64,000 bases of DNA from Bdellovibrio bacteriovorus HD100. GTDB taxonomy: Bacteria > Bdellovibrionota > Bdellovibrionia > Bdellovibrionales > Bdellovibrionaceae. This document shows positions 52,299-61,657 of this stretch, piece after piece. Below the pieces are notes generated by a model, which was not told where the DNA came from, did not search any database, and saw only the letters and a program-made list of their open reading frames with translations. Made by a program: the position numbers and the translations under genes. The stretch is taken from positions 2,666,001 to 2,730,000 of the forward strand of contig NC_005363.1 in the NCBI RefSeq assembly GCF_000196175.1. The letters run 5' to 3'. Every line of letters starts with the position of its first letter. The stretch's first letter is position 1.

Positions 52299-53194
52299 GC
52301 CTTACGAATCGCGCGTCCACACAGGACCGAGTCCCAGTACGCCAGTTCCCCTCGGCCCTCGCGGGCCACGATTCCGTAGGTTTTTTTATCGGCACTGATC
52401 CAAGGGTAAAAACCAAAGGCCCCGGGGCTGCTGTAAGCCTCGACCGGGCCGCCGTTGGTTTCAACCCAGTGATGGTAAGAATACTTCCAGTCTTCTTTGG
52501 CCGGAGAAAATGCGGCCTGCTTGCAGGTCGCCGGATGGGTGCAAACCGCATCAGCCCCCAACAGATCCTTGATCAGATAGGTGCCTTTAAGTATTTCCTG
52601 CAGGAAACGAGCGTAGTTTTCGACGTTCATTTCCGCACCACCGGCCAAAGCCAGATTCGAGTAACTGAGGCTGAATTTGTTCTTCAGTGTGCCTTCGATT
52701 TCTTTGCTCAGTTTTTTGCGGTTCAATTTTCCCAAGCCCGCACCGACCGCCAAAGCCTGCGCACTGCCCCCGCCGTAATAAAATTTACCCACATTGCCGG
52801 GGTTCACCGTGCTGTTGCTGCGGGCCTGGAAGCACGCCTCTACGGTCAGGCGCAAAGCACAGGGCATGACGTTGAACTGATCATACCCTCCGCGCATCAA
52901 GAGCAAATTCTTGTCTGGCTCTGCCAACACAGCTTTTTTTAGTTCGATGTAGTAGGCTGCAAAAATCCATTTTGAAGCCGAGGCGATTTTCATTTCATCT
53001 TGGCGTTCGTACTTTTTGCCTGGTGACCCCGCAACCAGAAGCCCTTGAGAGTTTCCAATTTCCCAGTAAAAGGGCTGAATGGATTTGCACTCTGGCGCCT
53101 GCAGGGCCACGCGCTGAGCTTCGGGCGCACCGGCCATAGAAAAGGAACCCGTTAAAACCAACTGCAAACCGATCCATAGTCTGGCGTATTTCAT
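52286..53194 (-). CDS. Secreted serine hydrolase, class C beta-lactamase/DD-peptidase fold
   Basis: 302 aa with a signal peptide. The nucleophile motif SxxK is seen as SASK (about 73-76) and the YxN motif as YSN (about 180-182). The third KTG-type motif is not obvious. Fits the beta-lactamase/penicillin-binding fold; may act on peptidoglycan or an ester. ATG at 53194 has GGGGAG at good distance. Confidence 0.75.
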   Translation of the reverse strand: MKYARLWIGLQLVLTGSFSMAGAPEAQRVALQAPECKSIQPFYWEIGNSQGLLVAGSPGKKYERQDEMKIASASKWIFAAYYIELKKAVLAEPDKNLLLMRGGYDQFNVMPCALRLTVEACFQARSNSTVNPGNVGKFYYGGGSAQALAVGAGLGKLNRKKLSKEIEGTLKNKFSLSYSNLALAGGAEMNVENYARFLQEILKGTYLIKDLLGADAVCTHPATCKQAAFSPAKEDWKYSYHHWVETNGGPVEAYSSPGAFGFYPWISADKKTYGIVAREGRGELAYWDSVLCGRAIRKAYFK

Positions 53195-53269
53195 GATCAC
53201 TCCCCATTTAAGGATAGTACTATTAAACTTGAACTGTTAGATTTAATTTCTGATTCGGAGAACCCATCC

Positions 53270-53875
53270 ATGCTTCATCATTTCTTTCCTGAGCACTCTT
53301 TTAAAGCTCTGCTGTTTGACTTCGACGGCACGGTCGCCGACACCATGCCTGCCCACCTTGCAGCCTGGAACAAAGCCCTGGACAAGTATGATCTGTCGCT
53401 CAGTCGCGAGCAACACCTGTCCTGGGCCGGCCGACCCACGGCCCGCATTGTTGAGATGATGAATGAACTGCACCAGACCCGGATTGATCCAGAGCAGTTT
53501 GTGAAAGAAAAAGAATCCCACTATCTGGCCTCTTTGAACGATGTCACCCCCATCACTTCCGTGATGGAGATCATCGAGCACTATCACGGCAAACTGCCGA
53601 TGGCGATTGTCACCGGCAGCCGCCGCAAGATCGTGGAACTGACGATGAATCAACTGGGCATTCAGAAGTATTTCGACACCCTGGTGTGCGCCGAGGATTA
53701 CACGCAGGGAAAACCCGCACCGGACTGCTTTTTACTTGCCGCTGCGAAAGTCAACGCGGCTCCGACGGATTGTCTGGCTTTTGAAGATGCTGTGCTGGGA
53801 ATTGAAGCGGCCCACACCGCAGGGATGAACTGCCTGAAGGTCACCGACAGTTACAGTCTTGTTCACACCCGCTAA
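53270..53875 (+). CDS. HAD-superfamily phosphatase, beta-phosphoglucomutase-like
   Basis: 201 aa. HAD motifs: DFDGTVADT (motif I), TGSRR (motif II), the lysine in GKPAPD and acidic FEDAVLGIEAA (motifs III and IV). The cap region and sequence place it near YqaB/beta-phosphoglucomutase types. It should remove phosphate from a sugar phosphate; substrate unknown. Convergent with the lipase-like gene (4-base overlap). Confidence 0.9.
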   Translation: MLHHFFPEHSFKALLFDFDGTVADTMPAHLAAWNKALDKYDLSLSREQHLSWAGRPTARIVEMMNELHQTRIDPEQFVKEKESHYLASLNDVTPITSVMEIIEHYHGKLPMAIVTGSRRKIVELTMNQLGIQKYFDTLVCAEDYTQGKPAPDCFLLAAAKVNAAPTDCLAFEDAVLGIEAAHTAGMNCLKVTDSYSLVHTR

Positions 53876-54858
53876 AGACGATTCAAGAACGGCAGCAGCA
53901 GACGCAGCAAGGCCGTGGTCGTACGAACTTTGTCATATTGTTGATAGGGAATATTTACGACGGTCTCGCCGTGGTCGGCGCCATCCAGACGGACAAAGTC
54001 CACATCAGGAAGCTTGGAACTTTCAAATGGCACCATGCCGTCACTGAGGTCATAAGGTCCTGAGTAAAGTCGCACCACACAGTGGCCGAAGACTTGCTCC
54101 AGACATCCCATCGCCATAATATTGACGGCCGGAGTGAACAAACTCTTCTGCCCGTTTACAACTCCGCCCACGGTGATCATCGGAATGCGTGTGAGGGACA
54201 AGATCGCTTCGCTGTTATCTTTCATGAACTGCGAACGACTGGCAGTTCCCAGATAACGAATGGTGTCTGGCGAGGTGTTGAAAAAAGGAATCACCGTGCC
54301 CAGGAGCTTATCCAGATAAAGCGGATTATCAAAATACGCATCCGCAATCGGCGAACCATAGAACGGGCTTTGCAGAAACACGATCCCCGCCACAGAGTCC
54401 CTGTGATGGGGGAAATCCACCAGTGACTCTAGCAGTGCCAGGCCACCCAAAGAGTGTGTCAGTAACACGGCTTTTCTGCCAGCACGGGCGGACTGATCTA
54501 GTGCCTTGCGGATGTTTTCTTTGATTTCAGAAACCGATTTGGAAGAACTGGAAAGTCTGACCGAATTAAATTTATACACTTTCTGCAACAGATCCTGCTG
54601 GGTTCCCAGATAGTCCCCGGTCAGGCGGGCAAAACTGACTGAGGATCGGTCGTCCTCTTTCAAGAAGGCTTCAGACAAAATGCCCGGAACCAGATAGAAA
54701 TCAAATGGGCGAAGTTGAGCTTGCTCGGTCAGACTTAGCTGCGAATTATCGGCGTAGGCCTTATGAAAGACCGAGGTCAGGTCGGCAGCCCGGCCCCACA
54801 GGCTGACCACAAGACCGAACATTAAAATAAAAACGGCTTTCAAACGACTTGGAACCAT
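53872..54858 (-). CDS. Secreted alpha/beta hydrolase, lipase-like
   Basis: 328 aa with an N-terminal signal/anchor (about 5-25). The nucleophile elbow THSLGG puts the serine near residue 138, with later DGMVPF and LDGADHGETV supplying the acid and histidine candidates. Probably a lipase or esterase that is exported. An upstream TTG (54876) is also in frame; ATG is taken. Confidence 0.82.
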   Translation of the reverse strand: MVPSRLKAVFILMFGLVVSLWGRAADLTSVFHKAYADNSQLSLTEQAQLRPFDFYLVPGILSEAFLKEDDRSSVSFARLTGDYLGTQQDLLQKVYKFNSVRLSSSSKSVSEIKENIRKALDQSARAGRKAVLLTHSLGGLALLESLVDFPHHRDSVAGIVFLQSPFYGSPIADAYFDNPLYLDKLLGTVIPFFNTSPDTIRYLGTASRSQFMKDNSEAILSLTRIPMITVGGVVNGQKSLFTPAVNIMAMGCLEQVFGHCVVRLYSGPYDLSDGMVPFESSKLPDVDFVRLDGADHGETVVNIPYQQYDKVRTTTALLRLLLPFLNRL

Positions 54859-54931
54859 TCCCTGCTTATAGCGCAAAATGTGCCAGGCTTGCAGAGTTAT
54901 TTATTCCATTTAAACTTAATAAAACGCCGTT

Positions 54932-55354
54932 CTACGTCACTCGACGACGCCATTGCGCCTTCAGATAGTCCCAGCCTCCGGTGCACCAAAGCGCCCAGAC
55001 CACCAGAACCGGCTGAAAGAACAACCGAATCAGCCTGGCGGTGTCCGTGTTCAGACCGAAGGCATCGATCTGATAAACGTACTGATTGATGTTTCCTGGG
55101 AAGATCGCAATAAAGAACAAAGCCCCGGCCACGCCGACCTGTGCTTTGTAGCGTGTCAGCAAAAGAAAACCAAGTCCCAGCAAAATCTCGACAACACCGG
55201 ATGCCACAACCACGAAGTCAGGATCAAAAGGCTGCCACTTTGGAACTTGTGCCAAAAACTCGGTGCGCAGCCAGGTCAGATGCCCCAGTCCCGCGTAGAC
55301 CAAAAATAACCCCATCAGAATTCGCAATGCTAACTTCATCTTGCCACTGTTCAT
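54932..55354 (-). CDS. DoxX-like membrane protein, 140 aa
   Basis: Four membrane segments (about 8-28, 43-63, 68-88 and 105-122) and a DoxX-type pattern (LVYAGLGHLTW, EILLGLGFLLL). Role unknown; relatives function with redox enzymes. GAGG lies 7 bases before the ATG at 55354, which I prefer over a TTG at 55369. Confidence 0.78.
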   Translation of the reverse strand: MNSGKMKLALRILMGLFLVYAGLGHLTWLRTEFLAQVPKWQPFDPDFVVVASGVVEILLGLGFLLLTRYKAQVGVAGALFFIAIFPGNINQYVYQIDAFGLNTDTARLIRLFFQPVLVVWALWCTGGWDYLKAQWRRRVT

Positions 55355-55548
55355 GTACAAACCTCGCAAGACAAAGCGTAACTGAGAAGAGCATCAAGAG
55401 GCACTTATAAAATCTGCATTTTGTCATACTTAGGAAGGCACCCTAAACTTTTTCCTATTTTCTGCGCAGTGACTTCCTTCGATGCCTATTTACCTGAACC
55501 GTCGATCAATGAGACCATGGCGTGGTAACCATCATCAGAGGAGCTATT

Positions 55549-56547
55549 ATGTTTGCCGCAAGATATGTCCCTGGAAAAAAAGAACTTTCATTGGTCGAAG
55601 TTCCCAAACCCACACCCGGCCCACTGGATGTGATTCTGAAAATTCGCGCTGCCGGCATTTGTCATTCGGACCTGCACGTCTTGCACGGTGAGGTGCCTTA
55701 CAAAGAAAGCTTCACCATGGGCCATGAAGCCTGCGGCGAGGTGGTGGAAAAAGGCTCGGAAGTCTTCGGCACTTTTAATCCCGGCGACCTTTACGCTGTT
55801 CACGGACCGAATCCATGCGGGCATTGCAACTATTGCCGCACTGGTCATGACAATCTTTGCAACGACCCCAGCAGAACCTTTATCGGTCTGGGACAAGACG
55901 GAGCTTATGCCGAATACCTGAAGGTCCCCGCCCGCAACATCGTCAAAGTCCCCAAAGGTATCAGCCCTGAAGTCGCGGCCGTCGCCACGGATGCGGTGCT
56001 AACTCCTTATCATGCCATCAAAACAAAGGGCGGCGTGGGCCTGGGATCCAAAGTGCTGGCGATCGGCTTGGGTGGCCTGGGAATGAACGGCGTTCAAATC
56101 GCCCTGGCTCTGGGGGCGGAAGTCACCGCCGTGGATTTAAAAGACGCCAATCTGGAAACCGCAAAATCTTTTGGTGTGCAAAAGGTTTTAAACTCCAAAC
56201 AGATCTCGTCTTTGACGCCGCTGTCTTTTGATGTGGTGGTGGACTTTGTCGGTCTTGAATCGACCTTCAAGGATGCCCAGAATTTCGTAAAACCCGGCGG
56301 CACCATTTTGCTGATAGGCCTGGGATCCGCCCAAGTGCCACTGACGACGGCCACGGCCATCACCTTTGAAACAAAAGTGCAAGCGTCCTTCTGGGGCACT
56401 CACGTCGAAATGCAGGAGCTTTACGAACTGATCGCGGAAGGTAAAATCAAACCGCAGGTTGAAACAGCACCGATGAAAGAAGTGAATCACTGGCTGCACG
56501 AGCTGGAAGCCGGGCGAGTCAAATCGCGCATGGCATTGATTCCGTAA
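55549..56547 (+). CDS. Zinc-dependent alcohol dehydrogenase (MDR family)
   Basis: 332 aa. The catalytic zinc site includes CHSD (about 35-38) and GHEACGE, the structural zinc has CGHCNYCRTGHDNLC, and GLGGLGMNGVQ (about 165-175) binds NAD(P). AGGAG precedes the ATG at 55549; an upstream in-frame GTG lies before that ribosome-binding site. Substrate unknown. Confidence 0.93.
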   Translation: MFAARYVPGKKELSLVEVPKPTPGPLDVILKIRAAGICHSDLHVLHGEVPYKESFTMGHEACGEVVEKGSEVFGTFNPGDLYAVHGPNPCGHCNYCRTGHDNLCNDPSRTFIGLGQDGAYAEYLKVPARNIVKVPKGISPEVAAVATDAVLTPYHAIKTKGGVGLGSKVLAIGLGGLGMNGVQIALALGAEVTAVDLKDANLETAKSFGVQKVLNSKQISSLTPLSFDVVVDFVGLESTFKDAQNFVKPGGTILLIGLGSAQVPLTTATAITFETKVQASFWGTHVEMQELYELIAEGKIKPQVETAPMKEVNHWLHELEAGRVKSRMALIP

Positions 56548-56553
56548 CTTTTT

Positions 56554-57042
56554 TTACTTTCCGGATTTTTTGGCGATGGAAAGAAAAAAGGCGTTTTCTT
56601 TCTTTTTGTCTGTTTTGGCTTTCCGCGGGGTTTTCTTCGCGGAAGTGCCTTCGACCTTTTCAGACAGGGTTGATTTCACAGGCAGCCCCAGCAAAGGATT
56701 GCCTTTGCTGATTTCGCGCATCAACTGCTTCACCTCGTCTTCGAAATCCTCGGACTGGGCCGGAATGTACAACCAGTCCTTGTTGGCCGGATGATTTTCC
56801 AAAAAAAGATACTTTAAAAAGAAGGCACTTTGTTTTTTCTTTTCCACCGGAATGATGCAGCCATTCCACAACTCAAAGGGATAACTGACACCTTTATGTT
56901 CGTAAAGACCTTTGCGCTCTACCAAAATCAGCACCAGCTTCATATCCAGATAATACGCAAGCCCGCCGTGCTTCGGCAGACACTCGTAGCCGGGTGGCAA
57001 AAGGTCCTCGATCCAATAAAGATCATTCAGGGGCTGTTTCAT
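56554..57042 (-). CDS. Uncharacterised protein, possibly TfoX-N-like, 162 aa
   Basis: The first 100 residues hold a beta-rich domain (KHGGLAYYLD and LVLILVERKGLYEH) that recalls the TfoX N-terminal/MmcQ-like fold. The last 35 residues are strongly basic (KKTPRKAKTDKKK). No signal. Function not assigned. Confidence 0.6.
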   Translation of the reverse strand: MKQPLNDLYWIEDLLPPGYECLPKHGGLAYYLDMKLVLILVERKGLYEHKGVSYPFELWNGCIIPVEKKKQSAFFLKYLFLENHPANKDWLYIPAQSEDFEDEVKQLMREISKGNPLLGLPVKSTLSEKVEGTSAKKTPRKAKTDKKKENAFFLSIAKKSGK

Positions 57043-57110
57043 TTCACCTCAATAAAGTGCCTTAAGGATAGATCCTTGCCTCAAATTTACCAAAAGGATA
57101 CCGTTGAGTC

Positions 57111-57812
57111 ATGAACAAACCCACCACAGACTTTTTCAACAAAGAAGCGGCCCAACGTTATGACGAGCGCAACAGCAAACTAAGCCGCATTTCTGACTGC
57201 ATGCACTTTCTTTCCACGCTGATTTTAAAAGACCTGCCTGAAGAATCAGAAATCCTCTGCGTCGGTGTCGGCACCGGGGCTGAGATCATGACGTTGGCGG
57301 AAGCCTTTCCACAGTGGCGGTTTGTGGGGGTGGATCCCTCTGCCAACATGCTGGATGTATGCCGCGAAAGAATGACAAAAGCGGGTTACGCAAATCGCTG
57401 CGAATTCATCCACGGTTATGTGCAAGATGCACCGACAGACAGAAAGTTTGAGGCCGTCGTCAGCCTTTTGGTAAGCCACTTTGTCCCCCGCAATGAGCGA
57501 TTGAACTATTTCCAGCACATGACGGACCGCCTGAAAGAAGGCGGCTTCCTGGTGAATGCGGAAATCAGCTTTGATCTGAATTCCCCCCAGTTCCCCGCCA
57601 TGCTGAAAGGCTGGGAGGCGGTGCAAACGCTGATGGGAGCCACGCCTGAGTCGCTGGCCAATTTGCCAAAACAATTAAAAGAAGTTCTGACCGTCCTGCC
57701 CCCGGAAGAAACCGAGAGCCTGATTCGTCAAAGCGGCATCAAAGAGCCTGTTCAGTTTTTCCGCGCCATGATGATTTGTGGATGGTTCGGCAGAAATATT
57801 CGCGGTTCTTAG
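57111..57812 (+). CDS. Class I SAM-dependent methyltransferase
   Basis: 233 aa. SAM-binding motif I is VGVGTGAEI (about 45-53), motif II VGVDPSANML (about 68-77); YVQDAP follows. Resembles UbiE/Trm-like small-molecule methyltransferases. Substrate unknown. Confidence 0.88.
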   Translation: MNKPTTDFFNKEAAQRYDERNSKLSRISDCMHFLSTLILKDLPEESEILCVGVGTGAEIMTLAEAFPQWRFVGVDPSANMLDVCRERMTKAGYANRCEFIHGYVQDAPTDRKFEAVVSLLVSHFVPRNERLNYFQHMTDRLKEGGFLVNAEISFDLNSPQFPAMLKGWEAVQTLMGATPESLANLPKQLKEVLTVLPPEETESLIRQSGIKEPVQFFRAMMICGWFGRNIRGS

Positions 57813-57817
57813 TTTGT

Positions 57818-58729
57818 TTATTGATCCAGCTCCCGGCCGCGTCTTTCGTGCTGTGAGAACTGCTCCGCTTTCACCAGCGACACGTCGATCCTTGGGTAAG
57901 GCACCAAGATCTTGTTTTCGCGAAAGCGGGCTTCAATCGTGGTGCGGATGTCGCTGGTGATCGTTTCGATCCTCCAGATATTGCGACACCAAAAACGCAG
58001 GTCAAACACCAATGCCGATTCACCAAAATCCTTTAATAAAGCATTCGGTAAGGGATCCTGCACCACTTCGGGGTGCTGCAAAGCCGCTTCAATCAGCACT
58101 TGTTTTACCAGGGCCACATCCGAACCATAGGCCACCCCCACCCTGATATGCTGACGGATTCTGCCCGAGGCCAGACTTTCATTTGTCACCTCTTCGGCTA
58201 TGAACTTGGAGTTGGGAACAATGATTGTGACTTCATCCCGGGTTCGGATGATCGAAGAGCGAACGCGGATATCAATGACTTTTCCGGAAGTGTCCCCAAC
58301 CTGAATGATATCCCCCAATTTAATGGGACGTTCAATCAGCAGAATGATGCCGGCGATAAAGTTCTGGGTGACATTCTGCAAGCCAAAACCAATACCCACC
58401 ATCAAAACGGCCCCCACCGCCGCCAAAGAACTGATGGAAATACCCATATTATCAAGGGCAAACAACACCCCCATCACAACCAGCGCATAGCGCACAAATT
58501 TCGCGATAGAGTCCCGCACCCCACTGTCCACACTCCGTCGCGATAGCTGGTTCACCACGATCCTGCTGATCAGACGCGATCCAAAGACGGCCCCCACCAA
58601 CAACAGAATGGAGATCAACACACTGGCCACTGATATTTCAGCCTCTTTAATCCGAAAAAGAGGCTCGTTGAGCATTTGCCAGATCTGTCTTAGCTGCTGG
58701 TACAATTCGGAATTTTCCATAGCCATCAT
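57818..58729 (-). CDS. Mechanosensitive channel, MscS family
   Basis: 303 aa with three membrane helices (about 30-50, 65-85 and 90-120, the pore helix rich in Gly and Ala), then the conserved beta domain GDIIQVGDTSGKVIDIRVR and IIVPNS, and the cytoplasmic vestibule. It protects against osmotic downshock. Three in-frame ATGs exist near the start; the outermost is taken. Confidence 0.9.
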   Translation of the reverse strand: MMAMENSELYQQLRQIWQMLNEPLFRIKEAEISVASVLISILLLVGAVFGSRLISRIVVNQLSRRSVDSGVRDSIAKFVRYALVVMGVLFALDNMGISISSLAAVGAVLMVGIGFGLQNVTQNFIAGIILLIERPIKLGDIIQVGDTSGKVIDIRVRSSIIRTRDEVTIIVPNSKFIAEEVTNESLASGRIRQHIRVGVAYGSDVALVKQVLIEAALQHPEVVQDPLPNALLKDFGESALVFDLRFWCRNIWRIETITSDIRTTIEARFRENKILVPYPRIDVSLVKAEQFSQHERRGRELDQ

Positions 58730-58866
58730 TTTATGAAAGATCGCTGGTGAGGGCACCCTTCGCGCCACAGTTGTGCTGCCATCTTGTCACAAATCACTGT
58801 CACAAAATGAGACTTTACACAAAGTCCGGTTGATTCAGGTCCAGTTTCGACCGATATCTTTATTCT

Positions 58867-59805
58867 ATGAGACGTATTTTTTCACCCGGCATAACCCTGC
58901 TTCTGATCTCTGCCTTCAGCCTGCCGATCTTTGCGCAAATTGCCGGTCCCATTCAGCGCCGCCCCTTTAGCGGCGACACCTTGGGGAAAAACGCCGTGAT
59001 GTGCCTGATTGCCAAAAACATGGAAGTCCATGGCCACCGGGGTATTGATGGTTATCCCAACAACACCGTTGCTTCTTTCAAAGCCGCCTATGACGCCGGG
59101 GCTGACACCGCCGAGCTGGATCTGATGATCACCGGCGACGATCAAATCGTGACCGCCCATGATCCAATTCCAAATATCAAGGCCGAACGCTGCTCCCTGC
59201 ACGGAAAGTCCCTTGAAAAAGCCGCGCTTCGAAACATGAGTTCCACCGAGGTGGCACAGATTCGCTGTGGAGAGCGCCACTTTTCTGAAGCCCGCACAGA
59301 GCCAATACCGCTGTTGCGCGATGTCTTTGATGCCTTCAAGGACTCGAAGGTCGCCGGAAAGCCCACCCGTCTGAATATTGAAATCAAATACTTCAAGGAT
59401 CAGGTGCAATACTTCCCACCAGAGGATCAATATCTGGATCTCATTATCAAGGAAATCCGCCAGAGTGGCTGGAGCCAGGACCGCTTCTTTGTGCAATCCT
59501 TCAATCATCAAACGCTGAAGAATCTGAAAGCCAAAGCCCCGGACATCGAAGTGGTGCCTTTGATATGGGATGCCCGCGGAGCCCTGGATGCCGCCACCAA
59601 CCTGGGCAGCCGCCTGGTCACGACCGGCTGGCCTCAACTGACACCTGAAGTGGTCTTTGGCCTGCATCAAAAAGGCATTCGTGTGGTGGCGTGGACGCCG
59701 AATACGGTGGAAGAATTAAAATGGGTTATCGCCTCTGGGGCCGATGGTGTGATCACGGATCGCGCGGACCTGTTCATGAAAATCCGCGACGAACTGTGCG
59801 AATAA
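58867..59805 (+). CDS. Secreted glycerophosphodiester phosphodiesterase
   Basis: 312 aa with a signal peptide (cut near FAQIA). GDPD motifs: HGHRGIDGYPNNTVASF (catalytic His-Arg) near 59, AELDLMITGDD, and AHDPIPN with the second catalytic histidine. It splits glycerophosphodiesters to glycerol 3-phosphate, perhaps from prey lipids. Confidence 0.93.
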   Translation: MRRIFSPGITLLLISAFSLPIFAQIAGPIQRRPFSGDTLGKNAVMCLIAKNMEVHGHRGIDGYPNNTVASFKAAYDAGADTAELDLMITGDDQIVTAHDPIPNIKAERCSLHGKSLEKAALRNMSSTEVAQIRCGERHFSEARTEPIPLLRDVFDAFKDSKVAGKPTRLNIEIKYFKDQVQYFPPEDQYLDLIIKEIRQSGWSQDRFFVQSFNHQTLKNLKAKAPDIEVVPLIWDARGALDAATNLGSRLVTTGWPQLTPEVVFGLHQKGIRVVAWTPNTVEELKWVIASGADGVITDRADLFMKIRDELCE

Positions 59806-59821
59806 CGACGGCAGAATAGAA

Positions 59822-60037
59822 TCAATAGTGATTAATACGGTTGCGATGACCTTCGCTGTCGATGACTTCGGACCTGTCACCGTCTTTTTTGTCCCAGCGT
59901 CTTTCCAGATACTCTTTGCTTTGATGATCCTCGATGTCCCCTTGGTTGAATTGCACGCCGTTCTCAATAAGGGGATTTTTTTCCTTGCTGAAATTACCCG
60001 CAATTGGAGACACTTCGGTGTTTTTCTTTTCATCCAT
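59822..60037 (-). CDS. Small hydrophilic protein, 71 aa
   Basis: Highly charged and probably disordered (KNTEVSP, QGDIEDHQSKEYLERR). GAGGTG precedes the ATG at 60037. No family recognised. Confidence 0.55.
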   Translation of the reverse strand: MDEKKNTEVSPIAGNFSKEKNPLIENGVQFNQGDIEDHQSKEYLERRWDKKDGDRSEVIDSEGHRNRINHY

Positions 60038-60123
60038 AGACACCTCGCACCCTTCATCATATCAAATAAGTTCAGGTGCTGGCTCGGGACTAGTGGCAAA
60101 AAGCATTGCTGACGGGCGCGGCT

Positions 60124-60156
60124 CAAACATAGGTAATTACCTATGTTTGGTATAAT
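60124..60156 (+). promoter_or_regulatory. 26-bp perfect palindrome abutting a TATAAT box
   Basis: CAAACATAGGTAA and TTACCTATGTTTG (60124-60149) form a perfect palindrome. TATAAT follows at 60151-60156, so the palindrome covers the -35 region of a promoter that would serve the gene at 60222. A dimeric repressor or activator site is expected. Confidence 0.7.
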
Positions 60157-60221
60157 GAACATCGTATTTTACATATAAAAACCTCCGTAATAGCTTGCAT
60201 TTAACAAATTGGAGGTATCCT

Positions 60222-60794
60222 ATGAAATCAATTTTCTTTGCAGCCGCTCTTCTTCTTGGTAACTCAGCAATGGCCTTAAATCTGGAGTGCACGGACAGCC
60301 CCTCTTTCACACAACGTAACTTCTTCATCAACCGTGACGGCGCCATCGGCTTTGACGGCACCTACATCACTCTGAACGCAGACTTCGGCTACTGGGGAAG
60401 TCATGGCAACTACGACCTTTCTCAAGTCACAGGGCGTGCAACGGATGCCAATAAAACACTGACTGGCATGACCTTGGCCATCAGTCCGAAGGCCGCGTGC
60501 ACGAATCCTCACGGTGATCTTATGACGACGTCGTTCACATGCGGCCCGGTACAAGCCACGATCATTGCCAAGGGGGAAAGCACCTCCAATGAAAATGGAA
60601 TCTTTGACCGTACCACCATCTCCAGTCAGCTGAAAGGTCAGGTGACGGCGTCATTGTCCGTCAATCCCAATGGATCTATGCTGCTAAAAGCCACCGTGAC
60701 TTCTTTGGGTAACACCCCGATTGAACTGGAAGTTCCGGTTCGCGCCCCCAAATACTGCAATATCACCGGTGACAAAGTCAGCCAGGACAATTAA
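60222..60794 (+). CDS. Secreted protein behind a palindromic promoter, 190 aa
   Basis: ATG at 60222 follows GGAGGT by 5 bases. Signal peptide MKSIFFAAALLLG (cut near AMALN), then a beta-rich mature part with four cysteines (ECTDS, KAACTN, FTCGP and KYCN). Function unknown. Its promoter has a perfect palindrome, so it is likely tightly regulated. Confidence 0.7.
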   Translation: MKSIFFAAALLLGNSAMALNLECTDSPSFTQRNFFINRDGAIGFDGTYITLNADFGYWGSHGNYDLSQVTGRATDANKTLTGMTLAISPKAACTNPHGDLMTTSFTCGPVQATIIAKGESTSNENGIFDRTTISSQLKGQVTASLSVNPNGSMLLKATVTSLGNTPIELEVPVRAPKYCNITGDKVSQDN

Positions 60795-60820
60795 TACATT
60801 TTCCAGAAAATCCACTAGGC

Positions 60821-60868
60821 ACCTGCTGTCGGAATAGGCTAAAAGCAAGCCCTCAACAGACAGCAGGT
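60821..60868 (+). promoter_or_regulatory. Hairpin covering the rluA-like ribosome-binding site
   Basis: ACCTGCTGTC and GACAGCAGGT pair perfectly (10 bp) around a 28-base loop. The AGCAGG in the 3' arm lies 5 bases before the ATG at 60873 and is the only ribosome-binding site. Confidence 0.55.
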
Positions 60869-60872
60869 TCCT

Positions 60873-61565
60873 ATGAAAAAGATCCCCAAAAAACACCAGC
60901 CCCGCGGCTTTGAAATTCTTCACGAAGACCTGGATGTCATCGTCGGCAACAAAGCGGCCGGGGTTCTGACGGTGGCCGCGAAATGGGATCGTGACAACAC
61001 CGTTCACAATCTGCTGAATCTGTATGTCCGTAAGGGCAACCCCCGCTCCAACAAGTGTGTCTATGTTGTGCATCGTTTGGATCAAGCCACCACCGGTGTT
61101 TTGATCTTTGCAAAAACCGAACAGGTTCAGCACTTTCTGAAAGACGACTGGAAATCCACGATCAAAACATACTACGCGATTGTTCACGGCAAGATGCCAA
61201 AGAAAAGCGGCACGATCACCAGTTATCTGGAAGAGGATGAAAACTATGTTGTCCATTCCAGCAAGGATTCCGACAAAGGGAAACTGGCGATCACCGAATA
61301 TGAGGTTCTGAAAGAAACTGAGAAGTTCAGTCTTTTGAAAATCAACCTGCTGACCGGCAAGAAAAACCAGATCCGCGTGCATCTGGCTGGCGAAGGACAT
61401 CCCATCGTCGGCGATCCCAAGTACGGAAAGCCCACGACGAACCTCAAAGAACTGCGTCTGCATTCTGCCAGTCTTGAGTTCACTCACCCGCACAGCAAAA
61501 AGCGCATCACCATCAAGGCTCCTGTCCCGAATTATTTCCGCACGCTCATTGATTACGAATATTAA
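60873..61565 (+). CDS. RluA-family pseudouridine synthase
   Basis: 230 aa. The catalytic motif is HRLDQATTG (about 69-77) with the nucleophilic aspartate; KKNQIRVHLAGEGHPIVGDPKYG is the conserved later motif. No N-terminal S4 domain, so it is a short RluA-type enzyme acting on rRNA or tRNA. Target position cannot be told. Confidence 0.92.
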   Translation: MKKIPKKHQPRGFEILHEDLDVIVGNKAAGVLTVAAKWDRDNTVHNLLNLYVRKGNPRSNKCVYVVHRLDQATTGVLIFAKTEQVQHFLKDDWKSTIKTYYAIVHGKMPKKSGTITSYLEEDENYVVHSSKDSDKGKLAITEYEVLKETEKFSLLKINLLTGKKNQIRVHLAGEGHPIVGDPKYGKPTTNLKELRLHSASLEFTHPHSKKRITIKAPVPNYFRTLIDYEY

Positions 61566-61568
61566 AAG

Positions 61569-61587
61569 GCCAGTCTGATCCTGACTG
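61569..61587. terminator. Weak hairpin after rluA-like gene
   Basis: CCAGTC and GACTGG pair around a 7-base loop, followed by TTTGG. Confidence 0.35.
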
Positions 61588-61657
61588 GTTTGGCAGCGTA
61601 AATTCCCGGTGCTATTTTGAAGCCATCAGCTCCACACATTCGTACAAGGAGGTGGTT

